Positions 9,530 through 17,006 of a stretch of DNA of 64,000 bases are shown piece by piece. The translations under genes were made by a program, and so were the position numbers. A model generated the notes under the pieces. That model made no database searches. It had not been told where the DNA came from and saw only the letters and a list, made by a program, of their open reading frames with translations. Where the stretch lies: positions 50,669 to 114,668 of the forward strand of contig JBPFEG010000052.1 of the NCBI GenBank assembly GCA_051061015.1, given 5' to 3'. This DNA is from Methylomicrobium sp051061015. GTDB taxonomy: Bacteria; Pseudomonadota; Gammaproteobacteria; Methylococcales; Methylomonadaceae. Numbering within the stretch: position 1 is the first letter of the stretch; each line of letters begins with the position of its first letter.

Positions 9530-10128
9530 GCTTTCACCAAGGAAAAATAGAGATCGCCGAGTTTCTGCCCGTTCACCAGAATGTCGCTTTTGGTCAAACG
9601 ATAATTCATGTTGTGCTTGAAATGCAGTTCCAGGTGCTCGCGCTCGTTACAACCCGAGTCTAGATCGACGCGTGTGAAAATCCATTTGCCGGGCACATCC
9701 GGAAACAACTGGTGATGCAAATGTTTGTTCATCGAGACGATAGTCTCGATGAAAGTAAAAGGGCTCGGACGGCTTAGCCGAATTTTCTCGCCTTCCAAGC
9801 GGCAATAAGAAATCAGTCTTGCTTCATCATAGTCACCGCGTTTACCGGTTTTATCGCTTCCATAGGGCTTGAGGGCGATCCAATGAGGCGTACGATCGAC
9901 ATCAAGCTGGCAACGCGCATGGATCTCCGAAATTTGATTCAATTCTTCTTTTGTGCGGGCCACATAGATCTCGCAGATGGGGGAGTCGACGAACTGATGC
10001 GCAATAAAACGAATATTATGCAGGCTTGCAAGCGGGGAACCCAGATCAATCATCGCGTTAAAAAGATCCGGGCCCTGAATATAGTTGCGTGCTCCTTTGA
10101 ATTGAAACTCGACCTGTTTAATTTCCAT
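9526..10128 (-). CDS. Conserved-looking protein of unknown function in the acyl-sugar cassette
   Basis: 200 residues, soluble, no signal peptide or membrane helix, no motif I recognise. It is fairly rich in His and charged residues, with a NKHLHHQLF segment near 147-155 and an ERE-HLELHFKHN region near 174-185. It lies between the LpxD-like acyltransferase gene (21 bp) and KAS III (4 bp overlap), so it is probably part of the same acyl-building pathway. A missing step there is reduction or dehydration of the 3-oxoacyl-ACP. The sequence does not look like an SDR reductase, and I assign no function. Confidence 0.75.
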   Translation of the reverse strand: MEIKQVEFQFKGARNYIQGPDLFNAMIDLGSPLASLHNIRFIAHQFVDSPICEIYVARTKEELNQISEIHARCQLDVDRTPHWIALKPYGSDKTGKRGDYDEARLISYCRLEGEKIRLSRPSPFTFIETIVSMNKHLHHQLFPDVPGKWIFTRVDLDSGCNEREHLELHFKHNMNYRLTKSDILVNGQKLGDLYFSLVKA

Positions 10129-10149
10129 TACTACTTTTCCGGGTTAGGG

Positions 10150-11100
10150 TTACCGATCGGGGCCTGCATTTACCTGCGGCAAGCGGCGGGCCGGGTTGCC
10201 GAAGACCGAATGATTATCGGGCAGATCGTTCACGACGACCGAACCCATGCCGATCGAGCAATTTTTTCCGATGCGCAAATTATCGCGTACCGCTACGGCG
10301 AGTCCCAAGGTGCTGCCAGTGCCTATGATCGTATTCCCGCCGATTATACAGCCCACAGACATCCAGACCTTGGGCCCGATCTGGGCGGCATGGCCGACAT
10401 TGGACAGATTGCCGATCACAGAGTCTTTGCCTATCCGTGTTGAGTGCATCACACCTTTTGACAGCACGCAGGATGCGCCTATTTCCACGTTATCCTCGAT
10501 CAGGACGCCGGCGAGATGGGGAAAGCGCAGCACGCGGCCGTCTTTTGCCTTGTATAGGGCTATTCCGTCGGAGCCGATAGTCGTATTTTCGCGTACGATA
10601 ACGTGATTGCCGATCACTGTACCTGCTTTTATCACGCAGCCGGCGGCAATTCGGCTACCTTTACCGATAGAGACGCCCTCTTCGATCACCGCGCTCTCAT
10701 GTATCTCAGCGTCGGCATGAATAAACGGCGCCGCGCCCGCCAAGGAGGTAAAACAGCAAAAACCGCGGTCGGTGAGAATCTCATTGATCAGATCGATCAA
10801 CAAGGCTCTTGGATCATCGACGATCAGCAGTGAACACTCCGGAAGATCGGCGGCCATTTCGCGGTTCGTCAGCACCCAGGCATCTTTCAGAAATGTTAAA
10901 GCTTCGGGCGTTGGCGTTCTATCGATGAAACACAGCGTATCGGGGGCAGCATTGCGGCCATTAGACACACCGATAACCGAAGACGAAGTCTTTTTACCCG
11001 CTGCCTGTGATTCTAGCGCTGCATCCGGCCCTAAGATCCGGATTGACAGGTTAACGAGCTCTTCGAATGTAAGCGCTGACTTGAACTTGATCATTTCCAT
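10150..11100 (-). CDS. LpxD-like left-handed beta-helix N-acyltransferase
   Basis: 316 residues with an N-terminal domain (1-110) like that of LpxD and then a hexapeptide-repeat beta-helix from about 125 to 300 (IHADAEIHESAVIEEGVSIG and onward). The region NVGHAAQIG near 236-244 contains the likely catalytic His. It would transfer an acyl chain from ACP to the amine of a nucleotide sugar. Because aminotransferase, KAS III and ACP genes are adjacent, I infer a role in acylating the 4-amino (or 3-amino) sugar and not in lipid A synthesis. The gene starts 1 bp after the aminotransferase stop. Confidence 0.8.
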   Translation of the reverse strand: MEMIKFKSALTFEELVNLSIRILGPDAALESQAAGKKTSSSVIGVSNGRNAAPDTLCFIDRTPTPEALTFLKDAWVLTNREMAADLPECSLLIVDDPRALLIDLINEILTDRGFCCFTSLAGAAPFIHADAEIHESAVIEEGVSIGKGSRIAAGCVIKAGTVIGNHVIVRENTTIGSDGIALYKAKDGRVLRFPHLAGVLIEDNVEIGASCVLSKGVMHSTRIGKDSVIGNLSNVGHAAQIGPKVWMSVGCIIGGNTIIGTGSTLGLAVAVRDNLRIGKNCSIGMGSVVVNDLPDNHSVFGNPARRLPQVNAGPDR

Positions 11101-11101
11101 G

Positions 11102-12301
11102 TTACCCGCCCTGGATCAATACGTGTAGAATTGCACAAAGGGTGGTTATGTCGGCTTTATTGACCGCCGTCCCTGTCGGCAGTACAACCACCTTGTCGGC
11201 GACTTTCTGGGTGTTTTGCAAAAGCAAGCCGGCGTGCGGATATAAATCGCGGTAAGGTTGCATTTTATGACAGCCAGGCCAGAAATACTTGCGGGCCAGA
11301 ACGTTTTCCGCATGGAGCGCATCGACTATTTGATCGCGGTTTACCGGACAATCCGCATCGACTTGAAGCACTACGTACTGATAATTATTAAGCTCAGCCT
11401 CATCAAAAGGCAGAAGGCCTATACCCGGCAACCCCGACAATTCATTTTGGTAGATCTGATAGTTCTGGCGATTGGCAGCGATCACTTCATCGATGGCTTC
11501 AAAATTTACCAGACCCATAGCCGCGGCCATTTCGATCATCTTGCCATTGGTCCCGGGATAAATGACATTATCGAAACCGGCAAAACCGAAATTACGCATC
11601 AGGCGCATCGTTTCGGCCAGTTTGTCGTCGTTCGTGACGACCGCGCCGCCTTCGAAAGTATTGAAAAATTTGGTTGCATGAAAGCTGAAGACTTCACAGG
11701 CGCCGAAATTGCCGATCATTCTGCCCTGGTGGGAACAGGCAAAAGCATGGGCTGCATCGAACATCAATTTCAGGCCGTATTCGTCGGCGACCGCCTGCAA
11801 TTCTTCAACTGGCGCGCTGCGCCCCCAGAGATGAACACCAATGATGCCGCTCGTGCGCGGGGTGATCATCCGGCGCACGGCAACGGGGTCGAGGAGATGG
11901 GTATGTTCATCGATATCGGCAAATACCGGGGTAATCTCCTGCCATTGTAGAGCGTGAGCCGTTGCAATAAAGGTATAAGAGGGAACAATCACTTCGCCGG
12001 TCAGTCCCAATGCGCGGATTGCGATCTCCAAAGCGATCGTGCCATTGCACATCGCCACGCAATGCTTGACGTTATGGTATTCGGCTACCTGTCGTTCGAA
12101 TTCTTGTACTAGCGGGCCGTTATTGCTCAGCCAGCGGCGGTCGAAAATGGCTTTTGCGTAATGCAAAAAACTTTCTCGGCTGCCTATATTGGGGCGGCCG
12201 ACATGCAATGGCTCGGCGAAAGCGGGAGGTGCGCCGTTGATGGCGAGATCTTGAAGAGTGCGAATTTGCTTCATAGGGGCGACATGAACTATTCCAGACA
12301 T
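11102..12301 (-). CDS. DegT/DnrJ/EryC1 sugar aminotransferase
   Basis: 399-residue PLP enzyme of fold type I. Seen: GTIALEIAIRALG at 87-99, FDAAHAF with the PLP-ring Asp at 182, and the Schiff-base Lys at 211 in FHATKFFNTFEGG. The family aminates 3- or 4-keto-6-deoxy nucleotide sugars (VioA, FdtB, QdtB and similar). It should make the amine that the LpxD-like enzyme acylates. No dedicated 4,6-dehydratase (RmlB-like) is visible next to it, so the keto-sugar must come from elsewhere in the genome. ATG at residue 10 is an alternative start. Confidence 0.88.
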   Translation of the reverse strand: MSGIVHVAPMKQIRTLQDLAINGAPPAFAEPLHVGRPNIGSRESFLHYAKAIFDRRWLSNNGPLVQEFERQVAEYHNVKHCVAMCNGTIALEIAIRALGLTGEVIVPSYTFIATAHALQWQEITPVFADIDEHTHLLDPVAVRRMITPRTSGIIGVHLWGRSAPVEELQAVADEYGLKLMFDAAHAFACSHQGRMIGNFGACEVFSFHATKFFNTFEGGAVVTNDDKLAETMRLMRNFGFAGFDNVIYPGTNGKMIEMAAAMGLVNFEAIDEVIAANRQNYQIYQNELSGLPGIGLLPFDEAELNNYQYVVLQVDADCPVNRDQIVDALHAENVLARKYFWPGCHKMQPYRDLYPHAGLLLQNTQKVADKVVVLPTGTAVNKADITTLCAILHVLIQGG

Positions 12302-12934
12302 TTAAACCGAACAGCCCTGGATGAAGCCGCGAAAGGCCATTTCGTTAAGCACGAGACGGATGCATTCTTCTTGGTTCTTCTCGCTTGTATTAACGGTCAA
12401 TTCCGGATTTAAGGGGACTTCATAGGGAGAAGAGATGCCGGTGAAATCTGTAATGAGGCCGGCGCGGGCTTTTTTGTAGAGCCCCTTAACGTCACGGGAT
12501 TCGCAAACCTCGACGGAACTTTCGCAATAGATTTCCATAAAATCGCCATGTTCGACCAGGCCACGCACCCGCTCCCGGTCTGCCCGAAATGGAGATATAA
12601 ACGCGGTCATCACGATAATGCCCGCCTCCATAAACAACTTCGTCACTTCGCCGACCCGGCGGATATTTTCCTCCCGGTCCTGCGCGGAAAAGCCCAGATC
12701 GCCGCAGAGGCCGTGACGGACATTATCGCCGTCGAGCACAAAAGTCCGGCAGCCCATCTGATGCAGTTTTTCTTCGACCGCGTGGGCCAGCGTCGATTTG
12801 CCGGCGCCCGACAGGCCAGTGAACCAGACGATGGCTCCCCGATGTCCGTTCAATTGTTCGCGTCGGGCGCGGGTGACGGTCGCATGATGCCAGACAATAT
12901 TAGTGGCGGTTTGTGGGGAAGGCGGTTGATTCAT
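12302..12934 (-). CDS. cysC: Adenylylsulfate (APS) kinase
   Basis: 210 residues. Phosphorylates APS to PAPS, the sulfate donor. Seen: P-loop GLSGAGKST at 40-48, LDGDNVRHGLCGDLGFS near 69-85, and EENIRRVGEV near 88, all classic CysC motifs. It overlaps cysQ by 4 bp and abuts the aminotransferase gene. It is a stand-alone kinase with no sulfurylase domain and no cysD/cysN beside it. Its placement with a sulfotransferase gene in the same operon points to glycan sulfation, not only assimilation. Confidence 0.92.
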   Translation of the reverse strand: MNQPPSPQTATNIVWHHATVTRARREQLNGHRGAIVWFTGLSGAGKSTLAHAVEEKLHQMGCRTFVLDGDNVRHGLCGDLGFSAQDREENIRRVGEVTKLFMEAGIIVMTAFISPFRADRERVRGLVEHGDFMEIYCESSVEVCESRDVKGLYKKARAGLITDFTGISSPYEVPLNPELTVNTSEKNQEECIRLVLNEMAFRGFIQGCSV

Positions 12935-13734
12935 AAACAGTTTTGTACGGTGCTGAGCAAGGCGTGGTTCGATGCATCCAGAACGAAAAATTCCGGATTG
13001 TGCAAATCGGCCTTATTGTAATGCAGGGGTTCACCGGAAACGTCGCAGACTTTGCCCCCGGCTGCATTCACGACCGCGTGCGCGGCGGCGGTGTCCCATT
13101 CCATCGTGGGCCCTAGGCGGGGATAGAAATGCGCGCGGCCTTCGGCGACCAGACAGAATTTTAGCGAACTGCCCATGCTGATGCATTCATCGGGCTGAAG
13201 ATGCTCGAGCAGGGCATGGGTGCGGCTGTCGCGATGGGAGCGGCTGGCAACGATTTTTAATTTGTCTTGTTTACTGCGGGGCTGGACATGAATCCGTTCG
13301 GCAGGTTGTTGGCCCCGTTCGACAAAGGCACCCTGACCCTCGGCGCCCGCATAGCACAAGTTCAGCGCAGGGGCGAGCACGACGCCCAGGATTGGTTTGC
13401 CATCCCGAATCAAGGCGATGTTTACGGTAAATTCATCGTTATGTTTGATGAATTCCTTCGTGCCGTCGAGTGGATCGACTAGCCAAAACAGTCGCCATGC
13501 CGCTCTTTGCTCATACGGAATTACCGCGGATTCTTCGGAAAGGACCGGAATATTCGGCGTCAGACGCGCCAATTCGCTGACAATAATTTGATTCGAAAGC
13601 AGATCGGCTTCGGTTAGGGGCGACTGATCGACTTTCAGCTCAATTTTACCGGCCGGCTGATGATAGATGGTCATGATCCCTTGACCAGCGGCTTTAGCTA
13701 TCGCAATGACTTGAGGTAAAAATTGTTCTAACAC
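12931..13734 (-). CDS. cysQ: 3'(2'),5'-bisphosphate nucleotidase
   Basis: 267-residue inositol-monophosphatase-fold enzyme that hydrolyses PAP, the by-product of sulfotransferases, to AMP. Seen: EES metal ligands at 67-69, DPLDGTKEFI at 87-96, and the second metal motif EWDTAAAHAVV near 214-224. GTG start at 13734. It is the first gene of the leftward polysaccharide operon. With cysC it forms a PAPS supply and PAP removal pair for the sulfotransferase at 6181-6849. Confidence 0.92.
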   Translation of the reverse strand: MLEQFLPQVIAIAKAAGQGIMTIYHQPAGKIELKVDQSPLTEADLLSNQIIVSELARLTPNIPVLSEESAVIPYEQRAAWRLFWLVDPLDGTKEFIKHNDEFTVNIALIRDGKPILGVVLAPALNLCYAGAEGQGAFVERGQQPAERIHVQPRSKQDKLKIVASRSHRDSRTHALLEHLQPDECISMGSSLKFCLVAEGRAHFYPRLGPTMEWDTAAAHAVVNAAGGKVCDVSGEPLHYNKADLHNPEFFVLDASNHALLSTVQNCL

Positions 13735-14181
13735 GAATAGGGAATTTTCGAATGAATGAATCTTGTATTGGATGTGAAGCGTATAAAACTTTTTATGTTT
13801 ATATCCTGAAAGCGCCTAAATACCCAAGCAGGAGTTTCTTCTACGTATGAGAAAAGGCATTTTGCCGATAGCTCCCCACCTTAGTTAAAAGGCGCGATTA
13901 TTGCATATTCTTTTCAATAAAGTGCATTTTTTTAGTGGAGATTGAGGAGAAATTTAGCCGTTCGTCCGCCAGAATCGCGAAGAAACCGTTTTGATGCGAC
14001 TTTCCGTCCGGTCCGAGGCTAAGCAGGTTTTGAATGACCCAATGGCATTAAGTCGTCGGGCGCGAATAAAATCTTGACAGTCATTTTATGTGTCGATTAG
14101 ATTTTGTCATAGCCGCTAAGAATCTGCGCTAGTTTCGTTTTGCAACTTTGCTCCTGATTAGTAACGTAAAGGAAAAGATCC
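13735..14181. other. Divergent intergenic region (447 bp)
   Basis: Separates the leftward glycan operon from the rightward housekeeping block, so it must hold promoters for both. A possible leftward promoter lies at about 13780-13825 (minus strand TTGGGT, 18 bases, TATAAA), of which only the -10 is convincing. The rightward promoter is listed separately. I see no RNA gene. Confidence 0.5.
14074..14103 (+). promoter_or_regulatory. Candidate sigma-70 promoter for the 14182 gene
   Basis: TTGACA at 14074-14079, an 18-base spacer, then TAGATT at 14098-14103. The -35 is a perfect consensus and the -10 matches at 4 of 6. It lies about 80 bp before the ATG of the membrane-protein gene. Confidence 0.5.
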
Positions 14182-15246
14182 ATGCTGGTATCGATCGATA
14201 TTTTACTCGGCCTTTCGGAGGTCATGTTGCTGACAAGCATGGTGGTGACCGTGCTGGCGCATTTTGTGACCAATGCGCTGAATAGTCGGGGGCGGCACCT
14301 TCTGTACGGCTTGGCGCATCTGCTCCAACAAGTCGATCCCGATATCCAGGAAGAGACCGCGCGCCACATCGCGGGAACGCTTTTGATGCATCCGATGATC
14401 CGTGACGGGATGCGGCGCTATGGTTCCACGATACACCGCGAGGAATTTACAAGATTGTTGATGGATCTGGCATCCGGTAATGCGCCCAAAGAAATTCTCG
14501 AGCGCTTGGGGAGCGAGACACAGAAAAGGCTGATCGCTTTGCTGGAGAAAAACGGTGTGACCGATCCGAAGACGGTACTGGAAAATGCCCGCCTGCTGGC
14601 TTTGCAACTGGAAATTGATAAGCCCGAGTTGGCGGCTAATATCCGTCACAGCATGGCGCTGCTGCAAGTTGCGAAAGGGCCGTTGATCGCCAAGATCAAT
14701 GCCTGGTTCGACCAAACGATCGATCGTGTGGGCGGGCGCTTTACCGTATCCACGCGGATCATCACAGTAGCTTGCTCTCTGGTCGTTGCCTGCGCAATTC
14801 AATTGGATACGATACAACTGATCAATCGTTTCTCGATCGATACCGAGCTGAGAAATTCGCTCGTGCAGCAGGCGGTGGAGATGGGGGAGCGGATGGAAAA
14901 TACGCCGGCAACACTGAACCAGCTTTCCGGCCAAAATAAAGAAGACATCAAGCAGCTTTTGCAACTGGGTATTATCACGGTACCCAAAACTTTGGAGGAA
15001 TGGCAACAGAATTGGGACTCTGTCAGTCCTTTGGGTATCGCATTCACGGCGATGTTGTTGAGCCTGGGCGCGCCGTTTTGGTATAACGTCTTGAAAAATC
15101 TACTCAAGCTGCGGAGTAATCTCGCCCGGCAGGACGATTTGCAGCGTAAGGAGCGTCAAACGACTCAATTGATTGACGAAAATCCGGCAGACAGAAAGGT
15201 GGTGTTGCTCGGTCCCTTGCCGTCAGCAGGAGGTGACAGCTCGTGA
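14182..15246 (+). CDS. Membrane protein of unknown function
   Basis: 354 residues. A hydrophobic helix at about 5-28, a long soluble region (35-180) rich in Leu, Arg and Glu, a second hydrophobic segment near 190-212 and a third near 285-305, then a charged C-terminal tail. No enzymatic motif recognised. The start is preceded by AAAGGA at a good distance. It stands alone between the divergent promoter region and tgt, where queA is usual in gammaproteobacteria. The composition suggests a scaffold or helical membrane-anchored protein; function unknown. Confidence 0.75.
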   Translation: MLVSIDILLGLSEVMLLTSMVVTVLAHFVTNALNSRGRHLLYGLAHLLQQVDPDIQEETARHIAGTLLMHPMIRDGMRRYGSTIHREEFTRLLMDLASGNAPKEILERLGSETQKRLIALLEKNGVTDPKTVLENARLLALQLEIDKPELAANIRHSMALLQVAKGPLIAKINAWFDQTIDRVGGRFTVSTRIITVACSLVVACAIQLDTIQLINRFSIDTELRNSLVQQAVEMGERMENTPATLNQLSGQNKEDIKQLLQLGIITVPKTLEEWQQNWDSVSPLGIAFTAMLLSLGAPFWYNVLKNLLKLRSNLARQDDLQRKERQTTQLIDENPADRKVVLLGPLPSAGGDSS

Positions 15247-15331
15247 TTTGATTGCCTTCCGTTGGGTCGTTTGCTCGACGGCTTCGGCGACCGATCCTTC
15301 CGCGAGTCTCGCAAAATTTGCCAAATCCGCA

Positions 15332-15360
15332 TTAAGAATTGAGCGAATTCCGATTATACT
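15332..15360 (+). promoter_or_regulatory. Candidate promoter for tgt-yajC-secDF
   Basis: TTAAGA at 15332-15337, 17-base spacer, TATACT at 15355-15360 (5 of 6 to consensus). It lies 57 bp before the tgt ATG and after the end of the preceding gene, so it is well placed to drive the operon. Confidence 0.55.
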
Positions 15361-15416
15361 GGCAGGTTTTTATTGTTATTCGGGTTTTCCCGTATTCATT
15401 TGCAGCCATAATTTTC

Positions 15417-16532
15417 ATGGAATTCAATTTAATCACTACCGACGGCGCAGCCCGGCGTGGCCGGTTGTCTTTCTCTCGCGGCGTGGTCGAGACCCCGATT
15501 TTTATGCCGGTGGGCACCTATGGCGCGGTCAAGTCGCTGACGCCGGAAGATTTGACCGGCCTCGGTGCGCAGATCATTCTCGGCAACACCTTTCATCTGA
15601 TGCTCAGACCCGGCATGGACGTGATCAAGACGCACGGCAGCCTGCATGAGTTTATGCGCTGGGATAAACCGATCCTGACCGATTCCGGCGGTTTCCAGGT
15701 TTTCAGCCTCGGCGCGCTGCGTAAAATTACCGAAAAAGGAGTGACGTTCCGCTCGCCGGTCGACGGCAGCAAGATTTTCATGGGCCCGGAAGAATCGATG
15801 CAGGTGCAGATGGATCTGGGCTCCGATATCGTAATGATTTTCGACGAGTGTACCCCATACCCTGCGACCGTGCAGCAGGCGGCCGATTCGATGCGGTTGT
15901 CGCTCAGATGGGCGGAACGCAGCAAGAAGGCCCACGGCGACAACCCGTCGGCATTGTTCGGGATCGTGCAGGGCGGCATGTATGAGCATTTGCGCCTGGA
16001 GTCGCTTGCGGGACTGGTCAATATCGGATTTGACGGCTATGCGATCGGCGGCTTGTCGGTCGGCGAGCCGAAGGAGGAGATGATGGCTACGCTGGACTTC
16101 CTGGCTCCGCAGATGCCTGCCGACAAGCCGCGCTATCTGATGGGCGTCGGCACGCCTGAAGACCTGGTCGAGGCGGTCCGGCGCGGCGTGGATATGTTCG
16201 ATTGCGTGATGCCGACCCGCAATGCACGAAACGGCCATCTGTTTACCCGGTTCGGTGTGATCAAGATCAGAAACAGTCAGTATCAGGCCGACACGCGGCC
16301 GCTCGACGAAGAGTGCGGTTGTTACACGTGCCGGAATTATTCGCGGTCCTACCTGAGGCATCTGGATAAATGCGGCGAAATGCTGGGCTCCCGGCTCAAT
16401 ACGATTCACAACCTTTATTATTATCTGAGCCTGATGCAGGAAATTCGCGAAGCGATCGAAAACCAGGATTTCGATAATTTTGTCCGCGAATTTTACCGCC
16501 AACGAGGCAAAGTTGCAGCGGTTGTGGCATAA
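15417..16532 (+). CDS. tgt: tRNA-guanine(34) transglycosylase
   Basis: 371 residues from ATG 15417, matching the usual bacterial length; an in-frame upstream extension to 15339 is not family-like. Exchanges G34 for preQ1 in tRNAs with GUN anticodons, a step of queuosine synthesis. Seen: SGGFQVFSL near residue 90, the nucleophile region DCVMPTRNARNGHLFT near 260-275, and the zinc site CGCYTC plus a downstream His near 298-330. First gene of tgt-yajC-secD-secF, the classic order. Confidence 0.96.
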   Translation: MEFNLITTDGAARRGRLSFSRGVVETPIFMPVGTYGAVKSLTPEDLTGLGAQIILGNTFHLMLRPGMDVIKTHGSLHEFMRWDKPILTDSGGFQVFSLGALRKITEKGVTFRSPVDGSKIFMGPEESMQVQMDLGSDIVMIFDECTPYPATVQQAADSMRLSLRWAERSKKAHGDNPSALFGIVQGGMYEHLRLESLAGLVNIGFDGYAIGGLSVGEPKEEMMATLDFLAPQMPADKPRYLMGVGTPEDLVEAVRRGVDMFDCVMPTRNARNGHLFTRFGVIKIRNSQYQADTRPLDEECGCYTCRNYSRSYLRHLDKCGEMLGSRLNTIHNLYYYLSLMQEIREAIENQDFDNFVREFYRQRGKVAAVVA

Positions 16533-16575
16533 TACGAGGATTTACTATTAATATAATAATTTTTCGAGGCAAATC

Positions 16576-16935
16576 ATGAGTTTCTTTATTTCTGACGCGA
16601 TGGCCGCCGCCGCACCCGCCGCGCAGCAAGCGCCCGGCATCGAGGGCATGTTGTTTCCACTGGCCATCCTGGTGTTTTTCTACCTTATGTTTCTGCGTCC
16701 GCAATCGAAGCGTGCAAAAGAAAAGAAAGAAATGCTTTCCAAAATGCAGAAAGGCGCCGAAGTGGTCACCTCGGGCGGAATTTTAGGCAAAGTCGTCGAT
16801 CTGGACGAGAATTTCGTCAAAATCGAAGTTTCCGAGAATACCTTTCTGCAAGTGCAACGCCAAAGTGTCGAAAGCATCATGCCGAAAGGCACCTATAAGG
16901 CTGTTACCAAAAAAATTTCCACCAACAAGGTCTGA
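16576..16935 (+). CDS. yajC: Sec translocon accessory subunit YajC
   Basis: 119 residues with one membrane helix (about 25-45, LFPLAILVFFYLMFLRPQ) and a basic cytoplasmic domain (KRAKEKKEM) with the typical GGILGKVV turn. It joins SecD-SecF-YidC at the SecYEG channel. Ala/Pro-rich N-terminal extension (MAAAAPAAQQAPG) is common in the family. Sits between tgt and secD. Confidence 0.94.
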   Translation: MSFFISDAMAAAAPAAQQAPGIEGMLFPLAILVFFYLMFLRPQSKRAKEKKEMLSKMQKGAEVVTSGGILGKVVDLDENFVKIEVSENTFLQVQRQSVESIMPKGTYKAVTKKISTNKV

Positions 16936-17006
16936 TTTGGGCGTGTCCTGACGCGTCGGGTTCTCTCAGGTAGCGAGAGACGATTCAATAACTGGAATGA
17001 TGTAGC

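Noticed and set aside
10150..11100. Calling the beta-helix acyltransferase lpxD of lipid A synthesis
   Set aside because: None of the usual neighbours (bamA, skp, fabZ, lpxA) is present, and it is coupled to an aminotransferase and ACP instead.
15429..16502. Open frame of 357 codons opposite tgt
   Set aside because: tgt is unmistakable on the plus strand; the opposite frame has no family features.
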